A stretch of DNA of 64,000 nucleotides from CAJBIL01 sp044359525 (GTDB lineage Bacteria; Pseudomonadota; Gammaproteobacteria; Burkholderiales; Rhodocyclaceae): NCBI GenBank assembly GCA_044359525.1, contig JBIKLY010000002.1:28418-92417 (forward strand). Direction: 5' to 3'. The translations under genes and the position numbers were made by a program. Positions 16,177 through 24,400 of the stretch are shown piece by piece; within the stretch, counting starts at the first letter, position 1; every line of letters begins with the position of its first letter. The notes beneath the pieces were generated by a model that did no database searches, was not told the DNA's origin, and saw only the letters and a list, made by a program, of their open reading frames with translations.

Positions 16177-16757
16177 TTCGACAGCTCCGCGACCAGCGGC
16201 AGGATTTTGCCGGAGAAGATGTCAGGCGAGATCGGGCCGGTGTGCTTCATGCGGATGATGCCGGCTTTGTCGATGACGTAGGTTTCCGGCACCCCATAGA
16301 CGCCGTAGTCGATGCCGACTCTTCCGTCGAGATCCATTACGGTCAAAGTATAGGGATCGCCGTGTTTTGCCAGCCAGCCGGCCGCGCGCCCGATCGCCTG
16401 TTGTTGCTCGGTTGCCGGATTGATCTTGTCGGTATCGAGGTTGCCGTCGCCGCGCAGTTCCTTGTAATTGAGACCGATCAGCGCTACGGTTTTGCTCTTC
16501 GCCATTTCGACCAGGATCGGATGCTCCTGCCGGCAGGAAACGCACCACGAGGCCCAGACATTGAGCAGCCAGACCTTGCCCTGCATCTCTTTTGGGGAGA
16601 AGGTCTGCTCCGGGGCGTGCAGTTTGGGCAGTGAGAACTGGGGCGCAGCTTTGCCGACCAGCGGTGACGGTACATCGCGCGGATTAAGATTGAGCCCGAC
16701 GGCGAGCAGGATGATGAGCGTGATGAAGCCGATTAGCGGCCAGAGAAATCTGTTCAT
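16173..16757 (-). CDS. ccmG: CcmG/DsbE, thioredoxin-like thiol-disulphide protein
   Basis: 194-residue membrane-tethered thioredoxin-fold protein with an N-terminal anchor helix and the active site WCVSCRQEHP. It passes reducing power to CcmH and apocytochrome c. The conserved GVYGVPETY loop is present. Four-base overlaps link it to ccmF and ccmH. Confidence 0.95.
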   Translation of the reverse strand: MNRFLWPLIGFITLIILLAVGLNLNPRDVPSPLVGKAAPQFSLPKLHAPEQTFSPKEMQGKVWLLNVWASWCVSCRQEHPILVEMAKSKTVALIGLNYKELRGDGNLDTDKINPATEQQQAIGRAAGWLAKHGDPYTLTVMDLDGRVGIDYGVYGVPETYVIDKAGIIRMKHTGPISPDIFSGKILPLVAELSK

Positions 16758-18748
16758 GCGCTTTGTACGCCCTTGGTGGTTGAGATTGGCGCATTGCGGG
16801 GTGCTCTGGCACGGTAGCGACGATCCGACATGGCGATCAGCCCGCCCAGTGCCATCAGTACGCAGCCGCCCCAGATCCAGTCAACGAAAGGTTTGTAATA
16901 AACGCGCACGGCCCAGGCGGCTTCCGGTTTGGCCTTGTCGATCGGCTCGCCGAGCGAGACGTAGACGTCGCGCAGGAAGCCGGTATCGATTGCCGCTTCG
17001 GTCATCGGCATGGTCGAGGAGACGTAGAGGCGCTTCTCCGGGTTCATTTTTCGAACCAGCCGGTCATTTTTCAGCAGGTCAACGTCGCCGACCAGCGCGG
17101 TATAGTTGGGCCCCTTTTCAGACTTTACGCCGTTAAAGCGGAAGGTGTAGCCACCCACGGCAACGGTGTCGCCGACTTCCATCTTGACGTCTTTTTCAGC
17201 CTGGTAGCCATTGACCATGGTGACGCCGACGACGAATGCGGCGATGCCGACGTGGGCGGTGTGCATGCCGAAGAAGCTGCGTGGCTGTTTGAGCGCAGCT
17301 GTCAGGAAAGATTGACCGGCCCGCGTCGATTGCACGCGCTGAACAAAGTTGAGTGTGCCGGCGAGGACAATCCATGCGGCAAGCAGCAGGCCGAGAGAAA
17401 TCAACGGCGTCCATTCACCATAGAGGAAGGGCGTCGCAATACCGACCACGGCGGCGGCGAGAAAGGCCCAGCGCAGGGTGCGCGCCAGTTCGCTGAAACT
17501 GGCGTGCTTCCAGTGTGCAAATGGTCCGACGCCCATCAGGAAAAGCGCCGGAATCATCAGCGGCGCGAATACTGCGTTGAAGTAGGGGGGGCCAACCGAT
17601 AGCTTGCCCATGCCGAGTGCGTCGATCAGCAAGGGGTAGAGCGTGCCAAGCAGTACCGACGAACAGGCGACGACGAGCAGTACGTTATTGGTGAGCAGCA
17701 GGGATTCGCGCGAAAGCAGGCCGAAGCGGCCGCCGAGCCCGACCTTGGGCGCGCGCCAGGCAAAGAGCAGGAGCGAGCCGCCGATCACGACGACCAGGAA
17801 GGCGAGGATGAAAATACCGCGTTTCGGATCCGTGGCAAAGGCGTGCACCGAGGTCAGTACGCCGGAGCGCACAAGGAAGGTGCCAAGCAAGGAGAGCGAG
17901 AAGGCGGAGATGGCGAGCAGTACCGTCCAGTTCTTGAAGCTGCCGCGTTTTTCGGTGACTGCCAGCGAGTGCAGCAGTGCCGTGCCGACCAGCCAAGGCA
18001 TGAACGAGGCGTTCTCTACCGGGTCCCAGAACCACCAGCCGCCCCAGCCGAGTTCGTAATAGGCCCACCACGAGCCGAGCGCGATACCCAGAGTCAGGAA
18101 GATCCACGCCGCGGTGGTCCATGGCCGCGACCAGCGCGCCCAAGCGGCATCGAGTTGCCCCGAGAGCAGTGCGGCAACGGCAAAGGCGTAGGCCACCGAG
18201 AAGCCGACATAGCCCATGTAGAGCATCGGCGGGTGGATGATCAGGCCGGGATCCTGCAACAGGGGGTTGAGGTCGCGCCCTTCATCGGCGCCCGGCAGCA
18301 GGCGCTCGAAGGGGTTCGAGGTAAACAGGACGAACAGCAGGAAACCGAAGGTGACCAGACCAAGCACGCCGAGCACGCGCGCTACCATGCGCTCCGGGAG
18401 TTGTTGCGAGAAGGCGGCAACGGCGATGGTCCACAGCGACAGCATCAGAACCCACAGCAGCAGCGAGCCTTCGTGGCCTCCCCATACAGCGGCGATCCGG
18501 TATTGCAGTGGCAACAGCGTGTTCGAGTGCTGCGCGACGTAGACCACGGAGAAATCATTCTGCACAAAGGCTGCCGTCAGGCAGCCGAAGGCGACAACCA
18601 TCAGCGCGGCCAAGGTTTGCGCCGCCGGGCGGGCGAGGGCAATCCACGCCAGCCGGTTTTTATGGGCGCCGATCAGCGGCAGGGTGCCGAGCAGCAGGGC
18701 GACGCAGAGCGCGAGGATGAGGGCGAAGTTGCCAAGTTCTGGAATCAT
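16754..18748 (-). CDS. ccmF: CcmF, haem lyase core subunit
   Basis: 664-residue multi-spanning protein that joins haem to apocytochrome c. The tryptophan-rich haem-handling motif GWGGWWFWDPVENASFMPW is present around residues 225-245, and about 14-15 transmembrane segments are visible. Length is typical of the family. It lies 17 bases after ccmE. Confidence 0.97.
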   Translation of the reverse strand: MIPELGNFALILALCVALLLGTLPLIGAHKNRLAWIALARPAAQTLAALMVVAFGCLTAAFVQNDFSVVYVAQHSNTLLPLQYRIAAVWGGHEGSLLLWVLMLSLWTIAVAAFSQQLPERMVARVLGVLGLVTFGFLLFVLFTSNPFERLLPGADEGRDLNPLLQDPGLIIHPPMLYMGYVGFSVAYAFAVAALLSGQLDAAWARWSRPWTTAAWIFLTLGIALGSWWAYYELGWGGWWFWDPVENASFMPWLVGTALLHSLAVTEKRGSFKNWTVLLAISAFSLSLLGTFLVRSGVLTSVHAFATDPKRGIFILAFLVVVIGGSLLLFAWRAPKVGLGGRFGLLSRESLLLTNNVLLVVACSSVLLGTLYPLLIDALGMGKLSVGPPYFNAVFAPLMIPALFLMGVGPFAHWKHASFSELARTLRWAFLAAAVVGIATPFLYGEWTPLISLGLLLAAWIVLAGTLNFVQRVQSTRAGQSFLTAALKQPRSFFGMHTAHVGIAAFVVGVTMVNGYQAEKDVKMEVGDTVAVGGYTFRFNGVKSEKGPNYTALVGDVDLLKNDRLVRKMNPEKRLYVSSTMPMTEAAIDTGFLRDVYVSLGEPIDKAKPEAAWAVRVYYKPFVDWIWGGCVLMALGGLIAMSDRRYRARAPRNAPISTTKGVQSA

Positions 18749-18765
18749 GTGGCGCTGTTCTCCGG

Positions 18766-19245
18766 TTACTGCTTGAGGGTTTTTGCGGCAGCTTCGCTCG
18801 CTGCCTTGCTTGCCGTAGCGCGATCGCCGGCGTCGCCCAGGGCCTTGGCAGCTTCCGGCGGCATGTAGTTTTCGTCGTGTTTGGCGAGCACTTCATGGGC
18901 GGTGAATAGGCCGCTATCGTCCAGCTTGCCTTGCGCGACCGCGCCTTTGCCTTCCTTGAAGAGGTCCGGCAGAATGCCCTTGTAGGCGACCGTCAGATCC
19001 TTTTCGGTGTCGGTGATGATGAAGCGGATGGTGACGCCGTCGGCTTCGCGTTTGATCGACCCTTCCTTGACCATGCCGCCGATGCGGAAGGTCTTGCCCT
19101 TTGGCGCTTCGCCCGCCGCGACCTGCGTTGGCGAGAAGAAGAACACCAGGTTGCTCTGGAAGGCGTTGAGCACCAGCGTTGCGACCAGGCCGAGAATGGC
19201 CAGCCCGCCGACAATCAGCGCGATGCGTTTGTGACGTGCTTTCAA
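18766..19245 (-). CDS. ccmE: CcmE, periplasmic haem chaperone
   Basis: 159-residue protein with one N-terminal membrane anchor and a beta-barrel domain. The covalent haem ligand is the His of LAKHDENYMPPE (HxxxY), near residue 125. It takes haem from CcmC and delivers it to CcmF. It overlaps ccmD by 4 bases. Confidence 0.95.
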   Translation of the reverse strand: MKARHKRIALIVGGLAILGLVATLVLNAFQSNLVFFFSPTQVAAGEAPKGKTFRIGGMVKEGSIKREADGVTIRFIITDTEKDLTVAYKGILPDLFKEGKGAVAQGKLDDSGLFTAHEVLAKHDENYMPPEAAKALGDAGDRATASKAASEAAAKTLKQ

Positions 19246-19451
19246 TCTTTGCTCCTGCGGGTGTTTTGTACGCCGCGGTCAGCCCGTTCGGCGCGGAATT
19301 GACGCTTCAGGCGGGTAATCAGGCTCTTCTGACCCCGCATCAGCAGGATCGGTTCCAGGGCCATCAATAAAGCGGTCACGCCGACCGAGCCCCAGACATA
19401 GACGCCGTGGTTGCCCATCGCAAGAAATTCGGAAAAGCTATTCCAGTACAT
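19242..19451 (-). CDS. ccmD: CcmD, small membrane subunit of the haem exporter
   Basis: 69-residue single-span protein (about residues 13-33) with a basic cytoplasmic tail rich in Arg and Lys. It helps release holo-CcmE from the CcmABC complex. Start at 19451 is chosen over a longer frame because AAGGAG lies just upstream and MYWNSFSEF fits the family; it begins 4 bases past the ccmC stop. Confidence 0.88.
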   Translation of the reverse strand: MYWNSFSEFLAMGNHGVYVWGSVGVTALLMALEPILLMRGQKSLITRLKRQFRAERADRGVQNTRRSKD

Positions 19452-19455
19452 GTTC

Positions 19456-20205
19456 CTACTCCTTGCCTGCAAGCAATGCACGGACCCACTCGGTATGCCG
19501 TTCGCGTTCGAGCATGATGCTGCGTGCGCGCATCAGCGCGACGGCGATGCTGTACATCCAGCAGGCCAGTGCGCAGAGCAGCATGCCCAGCAGCATGGTC
19601 ATCGCCATTGAAGGCGACTTGGTCAGGCTGACCGATGAGCCCTGGTGCAGGGTGTTCCACCACTTGACCGAGAAATAGATGATCGGAATGTTGACCACGC
19701 CAACCAGCGCGAGGATGGCGCCGGCTTTGTCGGCGCGGCGCGGGTCGTCGATCGCCGATTGCAGGGCGATGAAGCCGATATAGAGGAAGAGCAGGATCAG
19801 TTCGGAGGTCAGGCGCGCATCCCACACCCACCAGGCGCCCCACATCGGCTTGCCCCACAGCGCGCCGGTCCACAGGGCGAGGAAGGTGAAAAGCGCGCCG
19901 GTCGGCGCCAGCGCCGAGGCCATCATGCCCGACAGGCGGGTGTTGAAGGCCAGACCCAGCGCGGCCCAGAAAGCCATGACGAGGTAAATGAACATCGACA
20001 TCCAGGCCGCCGGCACGTGCAGGAAAATGATGCGGTAGCCCTCGCCCTGCTGCGCGTCGGTCGGCGCCACGAGGAAGCCGACGTAAAGTCCGGCGACGCC
20101 GAAGACGGCAGCCAGCGCCCAGAACCACGGAATCATCTTCCCGGCAATCGGGTAGAAGCTTTGCGGGCTGGCGTATTTGAACCAGTTGATCAGTCGATTG
20201 TTCAT
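19456..20205 (-). CDS. ccmC: CcmC, haem-handling membrane protein
   Basis: 249-residue protein with six transmembrane segments and the tryptophan-rich motif WGAWWVWDARLTSELILLF. It loads haem onto CcmE. It is separated from ccmB by hairpin H3 but lies on the same strand in the same operon. Confidence 0.96.
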   Translation of the reverse strand: MNNRLINWFKYASPQSFYPIAGKMIPWFWALAAVFGVAGLYVGFLVAPTDAQQGEGYRIIFLHVPAAWMSMFIYLVMAFWAALGLAFNTRLSGMMASALAPTGALFTFLALWTGALWGKPMWGAWWVWDARLTSELILLFLYIGFIALQSAIDDPRRADKAGAILALVGVVNIPIIYFSVKWWNTLHQGSSVSLTKSPSMAMTMLLGMLLCALACWMYSIAVALMRARSIMLERERHTEWVRALLAGKE

Positions 20206-20225
20206 GAGTTGGCTAAAACCTTTTT

Positions 20226-20313
20226 ACCACGGAGGCACAGAGGCACAGAGAACAGCCACAGAGAAAATCAAAACCTTCTCTTGTTTTTCCCTGTGCCTCT
20301 GTGTCTCTGTGGT
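20226..20313. repeat. Octamer hairpin H3 (CACAGAG dialect) between ccmB and ccmC
   Basis: Left arm ACCACGGAGGCACAGAGGCA, right arm the near complement ending TGTGTCTCTGTGGT. Units of 8-9 bases (GCACAGAG). It fills the ccmB-ccmC junction, which in most ccm operons is only a few bases. Confidence 0.88.
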
Positions 20314-20325
20314 GAGCTGTTTTGT

Positions 20326-20994
20326 TCATTCCAAAGCAATTCTCAAAGCCGCCGCAGTTGCCCACGGTGCGAAAAACACGCCGCCCAGCGTCAAGGCGCC
20401 AAGTAGCGATAAGTGGGCCTGTGGCCCAAGCCCGGTGACCGTGGCATCGACCGCGCCGGCGCCGAAAATCAGCACCGGAATGTACAGCGGCAGCACCAGC
20501 AGCGAGAGCAATATGCCGCCACCTCGAACCCCCAGCGTCAGTGCGGCACCGATCGCGCCAATGCCGGACAGCGCCGGTGTGCCGATCAGTAGCGAGAGTG
20601 TCAACACCCAAAGTGCGTCATTCGACAGATCGAACTGGATGCCCAGCACCGGTGCCAGCAGCGCGAGCGGCAGCCCGGATACCAGCCAGTGCGCGATCAC
20701 CTTGCCGAGCACCACCAGCCCGAGCGGTTGTGGCGCCAGCGCCAGCTGCTCGAGTGTGCCGTCGCGGTGATCGTCGGCAAACAAACGCGGTAGTGACAGC
20801 ATGGTGGCCAGCAAGGCAGCGACCCAAAGTACGCCGGGCGCCAGCTTGCGCAGCAGATCGGGCTCCGGCCCGATGCCGAGCGGGAACAGGCTGACGACGA
20901 TAATGAAAAAGAACATCGCCGAAACAACGTCGGCCTGCCGGCGCATTGCCAGCCTCAGGTCGCGGCTGATCACCGCGCGGATCAAGGTCAGCAT
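20326..20994 (-). CDS. ccmB: CcmB, membrane subunit of the CcmABC complex
   Basis: 222-residue permease-type protein with six transmembrane helices, partner of the ATPase CcmA. The family hallmark near the first helix (VVSLFPLGIGPEPDLLRKLAPGV region) is present. It is flanked on both sides by octamer hairpins (H3 and H4), which break what is usually a tightly packed ccmABC. Confidence 0.95.
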   Translation of the reverse strand: MLTLIRAVISRDLRLAMRRQADVVSAMFFFIIVVSLFPLGIGPEPDLLRKLAPGVLWVAALLATMLSLPRLFADDHRDGTLEQLALAPQPLGLVVLGKVIAHWLVSGLPLALLAPVLGIQFDLSNDALWVLTLSLLIGTPALSGIGAIGAALTLGVRGGGILLSLLVLPLYIPVLIFGAGAVDATVTGLGPQAHLSLLGALTLGGVFFAPWATAAALRIALE

Positions 20995-21029
20995 TGTACA
21001 GTCATGTTTAAAAGTAACGGAAAAGCCTC

Positions 21030-21116
21030 ACCACCAAGACACCAAGAACACAAAGTTTCACCAAGAAAACAGTATGTTGACTTGGTTTTTCTTGGTGAAC
21101 TTGGTGTCTTGGTGGT
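21030..21116. repeat. Octamer hairpin H4 (CACCAAG dialect) between ccmA and ccmB
   Basis: Left arm begins ACCACCAAGACACCAAG, right arm ends CTTGGTGTCTTGGTGGT. It shares the right outer edge GGTGGTTCGCA/C with H8, 11.7 kb away. Confidence 0.88.
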
Positions 21117-21150
21117 TCGCACTGTTCTCGTCTTTCTATGTGACTGACTA

Positions 21151-21765
21151 CTAGCTCAGCCGCAGTTCGCGCACGGTGCCGGCCGGTACGTCGACGCTCT
21201 GGTGCGTCGTCAGGACGGTCAAGCCGCCGCGTTGCAGATGAGCGCCGATCAGGCCGGCGACCAGTTCTACCGCCGCCGGATCGAGCGCAACGTAGGGTTC
21301 GTCGAGAATCCACAGGGCGCGCCGTTCGTGCACCAGGCGGGCCAGCGCGACGCGGCGCTTCTGGCCTTGCGAGAGATAGCGGCAGGCGAGATCCTCGCGG
21401 CCGGCGAGGCCGACCAGTTCGAGCGCGTCAAGCGCCGCATCCTCGTCGAGCGACTCTTCCGCGAGCTTCGCCGAGGCCAGCAGGTTTTCGATGGGCGTCA
21501 ATTCTTCCTTGATTGCATTGTGGTGGCCGAGGTAGCAGAGTTCGGCGCGAAATTCGTCGGCCAGTTTGTGGATTGGCGTGCCACGCCAGCAGATTTCGCC
21601 ATCGGCCGGCGGCGTCAGGCCGCACAGCATGCGCAGCAGGCTGGTTTTTCCCGAGCCGTTCCTGCCCTGCAGGTAAAGCATTTCGCCACCCTCCAGTTGG
21701 AAGCCGACGCCTGCGAACAGGCGCCGCTCGCCGCGTACGCATTCGAGATTTGAGGCTTCAAGCAT
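21151..21765 (-). CDS. ccmA: CcmA, ATPase of the CcmABC complex
   Basis: 204-residue ABC ATPase whose hydrolysis drives release of holo-CcmE. Walker A is GRNGSGKTSLLR, signature LSQGQKRRVALAR and Walker B LWILDEPYVALD. First gene of the minus-strand ccm operon. It diverges from hupK across a 129-base region with an FNR-like box. Confidence 0.96.
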   Translation of the reverse strand: MLEASNLECVRGERRLFAGVGFQLEGGEMLYLQGRNGSGKTSLLRMLCGLTPPADGEICWRGTPIHKLADEFRAELCYLGHHNAIKEELTPIENLLASAKLAEESLDEDAALDALELVGLAGREDLACRYLSQGQKRRVALARLVHERRALWILDEPYVALDPAAVELVAGLIGAHLQRGGLTVLTTHQSVDVPAGTVRELRLS

Positions 21766-21827
21766 GCAGAGGAGGTTCCGGGAAGATTGCCGAGGGCGTA
21801 TTGTGCAGGCGCAAGTCTAGCTGCGGA

Positions 21828-21841
21828 TTGACCAGAATCAA
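21828..21841. promoter_or_regulatory. FNR-like box in the ccmA / hupK divergent region
   Basis: TTGACCAGAATCAA matches TTGAT-N4-ATCAA at nine of ten fixed positions. It is 54 bases before the hupK start and 63 bases before the ccmA start, so it could serve either operon. Confidence 0.5.
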
Positions 21842-21894
21842 AATCAATACAAAGACTTCTGCGTATTGTTCACGCTCTTTTCGGGGAGGCGGGT

Positions 21895-22887
21895 GTGGAT
21901 CAAGGCAGTTTGCGCTTGAATCTGGCGTGGAACGGGCAGCGCATTGTTACTGCCGGGATTGCCTCGTCCAGACCGCAGGCGGCACGTATCCTGATTGGCC
22001 AGCCGGTTGAGCGTGCTGCCGATCTGGTGCCACGCCTGTTTAGCCTGTGTGGCCAGGCGCAAGGGGTTGCAGCGCGCATGGCCTGGCACGCGGCGCGCGG
22101 CGCGGCTTTTGACACTGCGGCGATGCGGGAAAACGGGCGCCGGGTGGCGCTGGAAGCCATTGGCGAGCATTTGTGGCGTTTGTTGCTGGATTGGCCACCG
22201 ATGTTCGGTTTGCCGGCGCGCAAGGATGATTTCCTGTTCTGGCGCAAACGCTTGTTGGCTGTCGACGATCAGGCGGGGGCGGCGCTGCTTGGCGATGAAC
22301 TTGACCGGTGGCTGCTTGCAGAACAGCGATTGCCCGTCGAGCCAGCAATCGCGGCCGCGCCGGGCGCGCTATTGCCGTGGCTTGCGGCAGAGGTATGGGC
22401 GCAGCAAACAATAGGCGGCGATTTTGCCGAGCAGCCAGACTTCGCGGGCTTGCCGGCCGAAACAGGTTCCCTGGCACGTCGGGTGGGCGATCCCGGTGTG
22501 GCTGCCTTGCATGCGGCCGGGCAAGGCGTTGCGGCGCGGCTGGCGGCGCGCTATGCCGATCTGCACTTTCTTGCCAGGGCGCTGCTTGAGCCGCAACGCC
22601 TGGATGGCTGGCTGGGCGCGGCACAGATCGGCGAAAATGTCGGTCTGGCGCGTGTCGAAACGGCGCGTGGGCTGCTTCTGCATCTGATCCAGGTCAAGGA
22701 CGGCAGGGTGGCGCGCTATGTTATCGTTGCGCCAACGGAATGGAATTTTCACCCGCAGGGCGCGTTTGTTCGCGAGATCACCGAATGTCCGGCATCGACT
22801 CGGGGCGCGGCTGAACTGGCGGCGCGCCGCTTGGCGCTGGCGCTTGATCCCTGTGTTGCCTACGAGATTGTGATCAACAATGCATGA
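21895..22887 (+). CDS. hupK: HupK/HoxV-type hydrogenase assembly protein
   Basis: 330-residue protein resembling a degenerate [NiFe]-hydrogenase large subunit. Such HupK/HoxV proteins are thought to act as scaffolds for the Fe(CN)2CO unit. Visible family marks are PTEWNFHPQGAF and a C-terminal LALDPCVAYEI, where the second cysteine of DPCxxC and its His are missing. The N-terminal CGxC of true large subunits is also absent, so it cannot be catalytic. The start is GTG with GGGGAGG just before it. It overlaps hypA by 8 bases and opens the hydrogenase island. Confidence 0.83.
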   Translation: MDQGSLRLNLAWNGQRIVTAGIASSRPQAARILIGQPVERAADLVPRLFSLCGQAQGVAARMAWHAARGAAFDTAAMRENGRRVALEAIGEHLWRLLLDWPPMFGLPARKDDFLFWRKRLLAVDDQAGAALLGDELDRWLLAEQRLPVEPAIAAAPGALLPWLAAEVWAQQTIGGDFAEQPDFAGLPAETGSLARRVGDPGVAALHAAGQGVAARLAARYADLHFLARALLEPQRLDGWLGAAQIGENVGLARVETARGLLLHLIQVKDGRVARYVIVAPTEWNFHPQGAFVREITECPASTRGAAELAARRLALALDPCVAYEIVINNA

Positions 22888-23239
22888 AATGTCGCTTGCC
22901 GAAGGGGTGCTGCAGATTGTCGAGGATGCGGCACGCAATTCGGGAGGCGCGGGCGACGGCGGTTTTCTGCGCGTCAAGACGGTATTTATCGAAATCGGCC
23001 AGCTTTCTTCAGTCGAGCCCGATTCGATGCGTTTCTGTTTCGATGCGGTAACGCGCGGCACGCTGGCTGAAGGTGCGCTGCTCGAAGTGATCGAGGTGCC
23101 TGGCGAAGGATTGTGTTTCAATTGCAACAAGACAGTGCCGCTTGCGGCCTTGTACGACCCCTGCCCGGCCTGCGGCGGCTACCCGGTCCAACCGACCGGC
23201 GGAACCGAAATGCGGGTCAAGGAGCTGGAGGTTGAATAA
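22880..23239 (+). CDS. hypA: HypA, nickel insertion protein
   Basis: 119-residue metallochaperone that with HypB inserts nickel into hydrogenase. The N-terminal nickel site MHEMSL and zinc ribbon CFNCN with CPACGG (about residues 76-97) are intact. It is coupled to hupK by overlap and lies 17 bases before hypB. Confidence 0.97.
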   Translation: MHEMSLAEGVLQIVEDAARNSGGAGDGGFLRVKTVFIEIGQLSSVEPDSMRFCFDAVTRGTLAEGALLEVIEVPGEGLCFNCNKTVPLAALYDPCPACGGYPVQPTGGTEMRVKELEVE

Positions 23240-23256
23240 TAAAATGGAGACAAGAA

Positions 23257-24399
23257 ATGTGTACGACCTGTGGTTGCGCTGCGGGTGAGGCCCGTATTGA
23301 TGGTGAAGACTTGCATACGCACGAGGACGGGACGACCCATTCGCATGCGCCCGGCCAGAGCCACTCGCATTCCGGCATAAGTTATACCCCCGTTTCGGGC
23401 GGGCATGCTCACCCGCATCGCCACGCGGATGGCAGCGTCCATGTGCATCCCCACGGGCATGACGGCGAGCATCATCACCCTCATGCGCCGCTGGCGCATG
23501 AACACGCACATCGTCACGCTGATGGTGGCGAGCACGTGCATGCGCACGACCATGCCGATGCCGCTCTGCACGATGCCGACGGTGCGCATGAACACTCGCA
23601 TGACGGCGCAATGCATTACGGCCACGGCCCGGCCGGTGCGCATGCGCCGGGGATGACGCAATCGCGCATGGTGCAGATTGAGCGCGATATTCTCTCCAAG
23701 AATGACGGCTACGCGGCGCAGAATCGCACGCGTCTTGCGGAGCAGGGCATCTTCGCGCTCAATCTTGTTTCCAGCCCCGGTTCGGGCAAAACCACGCTGC
23801 TTTGCCGGACCATCGAACAACTGAAAAGCCGGTTGTCGATCGCCGTGATTGAAGGTGATCAACAGACGAGCTACGACGCCGAGCGCATTCGCACGACCGG
23901 CGTGCCGGCGCTGCAGATCAATACCGGCAAGGGTTGTCACCTCGACGCATTCATGGTCGGCGCCGCGCTGAAGAAGCTTGCGCCGGCCGACGATTCGCTG
24001 CTGCTCATCGAGAACGTCGGCAACCTCGTTTGCCCGGCGGCGTTTGATCTGGGTGAAGCACACAAGGTGGCGATTCTTTCGGTCACCGAAGGCGAAGACA
24101 AGCCGCTCAAATACCCCGACATGTTCCGCGCCGCGTCCTTGATGCTGCTCAACAAGATCGACCTGCTGCCCTATGTTTCATTCAAGCTTGACCTGGCCAT
24201 CGAGCATGCGCGGCGCGTCAATCCGGCGCTGACGGTGATCAAGGTGTCGGCAACCACCGGCGAGGGGTTTGAGGAATGGCTGGCCTGGCTTGAAGCGGGT
24301 TGCGCGGGGCAGAAGTCGAAGAAACAGGAAACGGTGGCTTCGCTCAAGCGACGGATCGCCGAGCTCGAAGCACAGACTGCTGCCAGCGTACGGAGCTGA
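23257..24399 (+). CDS. hypB: HypB, GTPase for nickel insertion with a long His-rich domain
   Basis: 380-residue GTPase. The N-terminal metal motif CTTCGCAAG is followed by about 110 residues very rich in His (roughly 20-130), a nickel storage segment larger than in many homologues. The GTPase domain starts near 160 with P-loop SSPGSGKTTL and carries EGDQQT, the metal-site C-H of GKGCHLDAF, and NKIDLL. It works with HypA. It ends two bases before hypF. Confidence 0.96.
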   Translation: MCTTCGCAAGEARIDGEDLHTHEDGTTHSHAPGQSHSHSGISYTPVSGGHAHPHRHADGSVHVHPHGHDGEHHHPHAPLAHEHAHRHADGGEHVHAHDHADAALHDADGAHEHSHDGAMHYGHGPAGAHAPGMTQSRMVQIERDILSKNDGYAAQNRTRLAEQGIFALNLVSSPGSGKTTLLCRTIEQLKSRLSIAVIEGDQQTSYDAERIRTTGVPALQINTGKGCHLDAFMVGAALKKLAPADDSLLLIENVGNLVCPAAFDLGEAHKVAILSVTEGEDKPLKYPDMFRAASLMLLNKIDLLPYVSFKLDLAIEHARRVNPALTVIKVSATTGEGFEEWLAWLEAGCAGQKSKKQETVASLKRRIAELEAQTAASVRS

Positions 24400-24400
24400 T

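Noticed and set aside
20226..21116. Hairpins H3 and H4 considered as intrinsic terminators of ccmA and ccmB
   Set aside because: Stems are AT/GC mixed and long, without a T run after them, and they lie inside an operon that must be read through.
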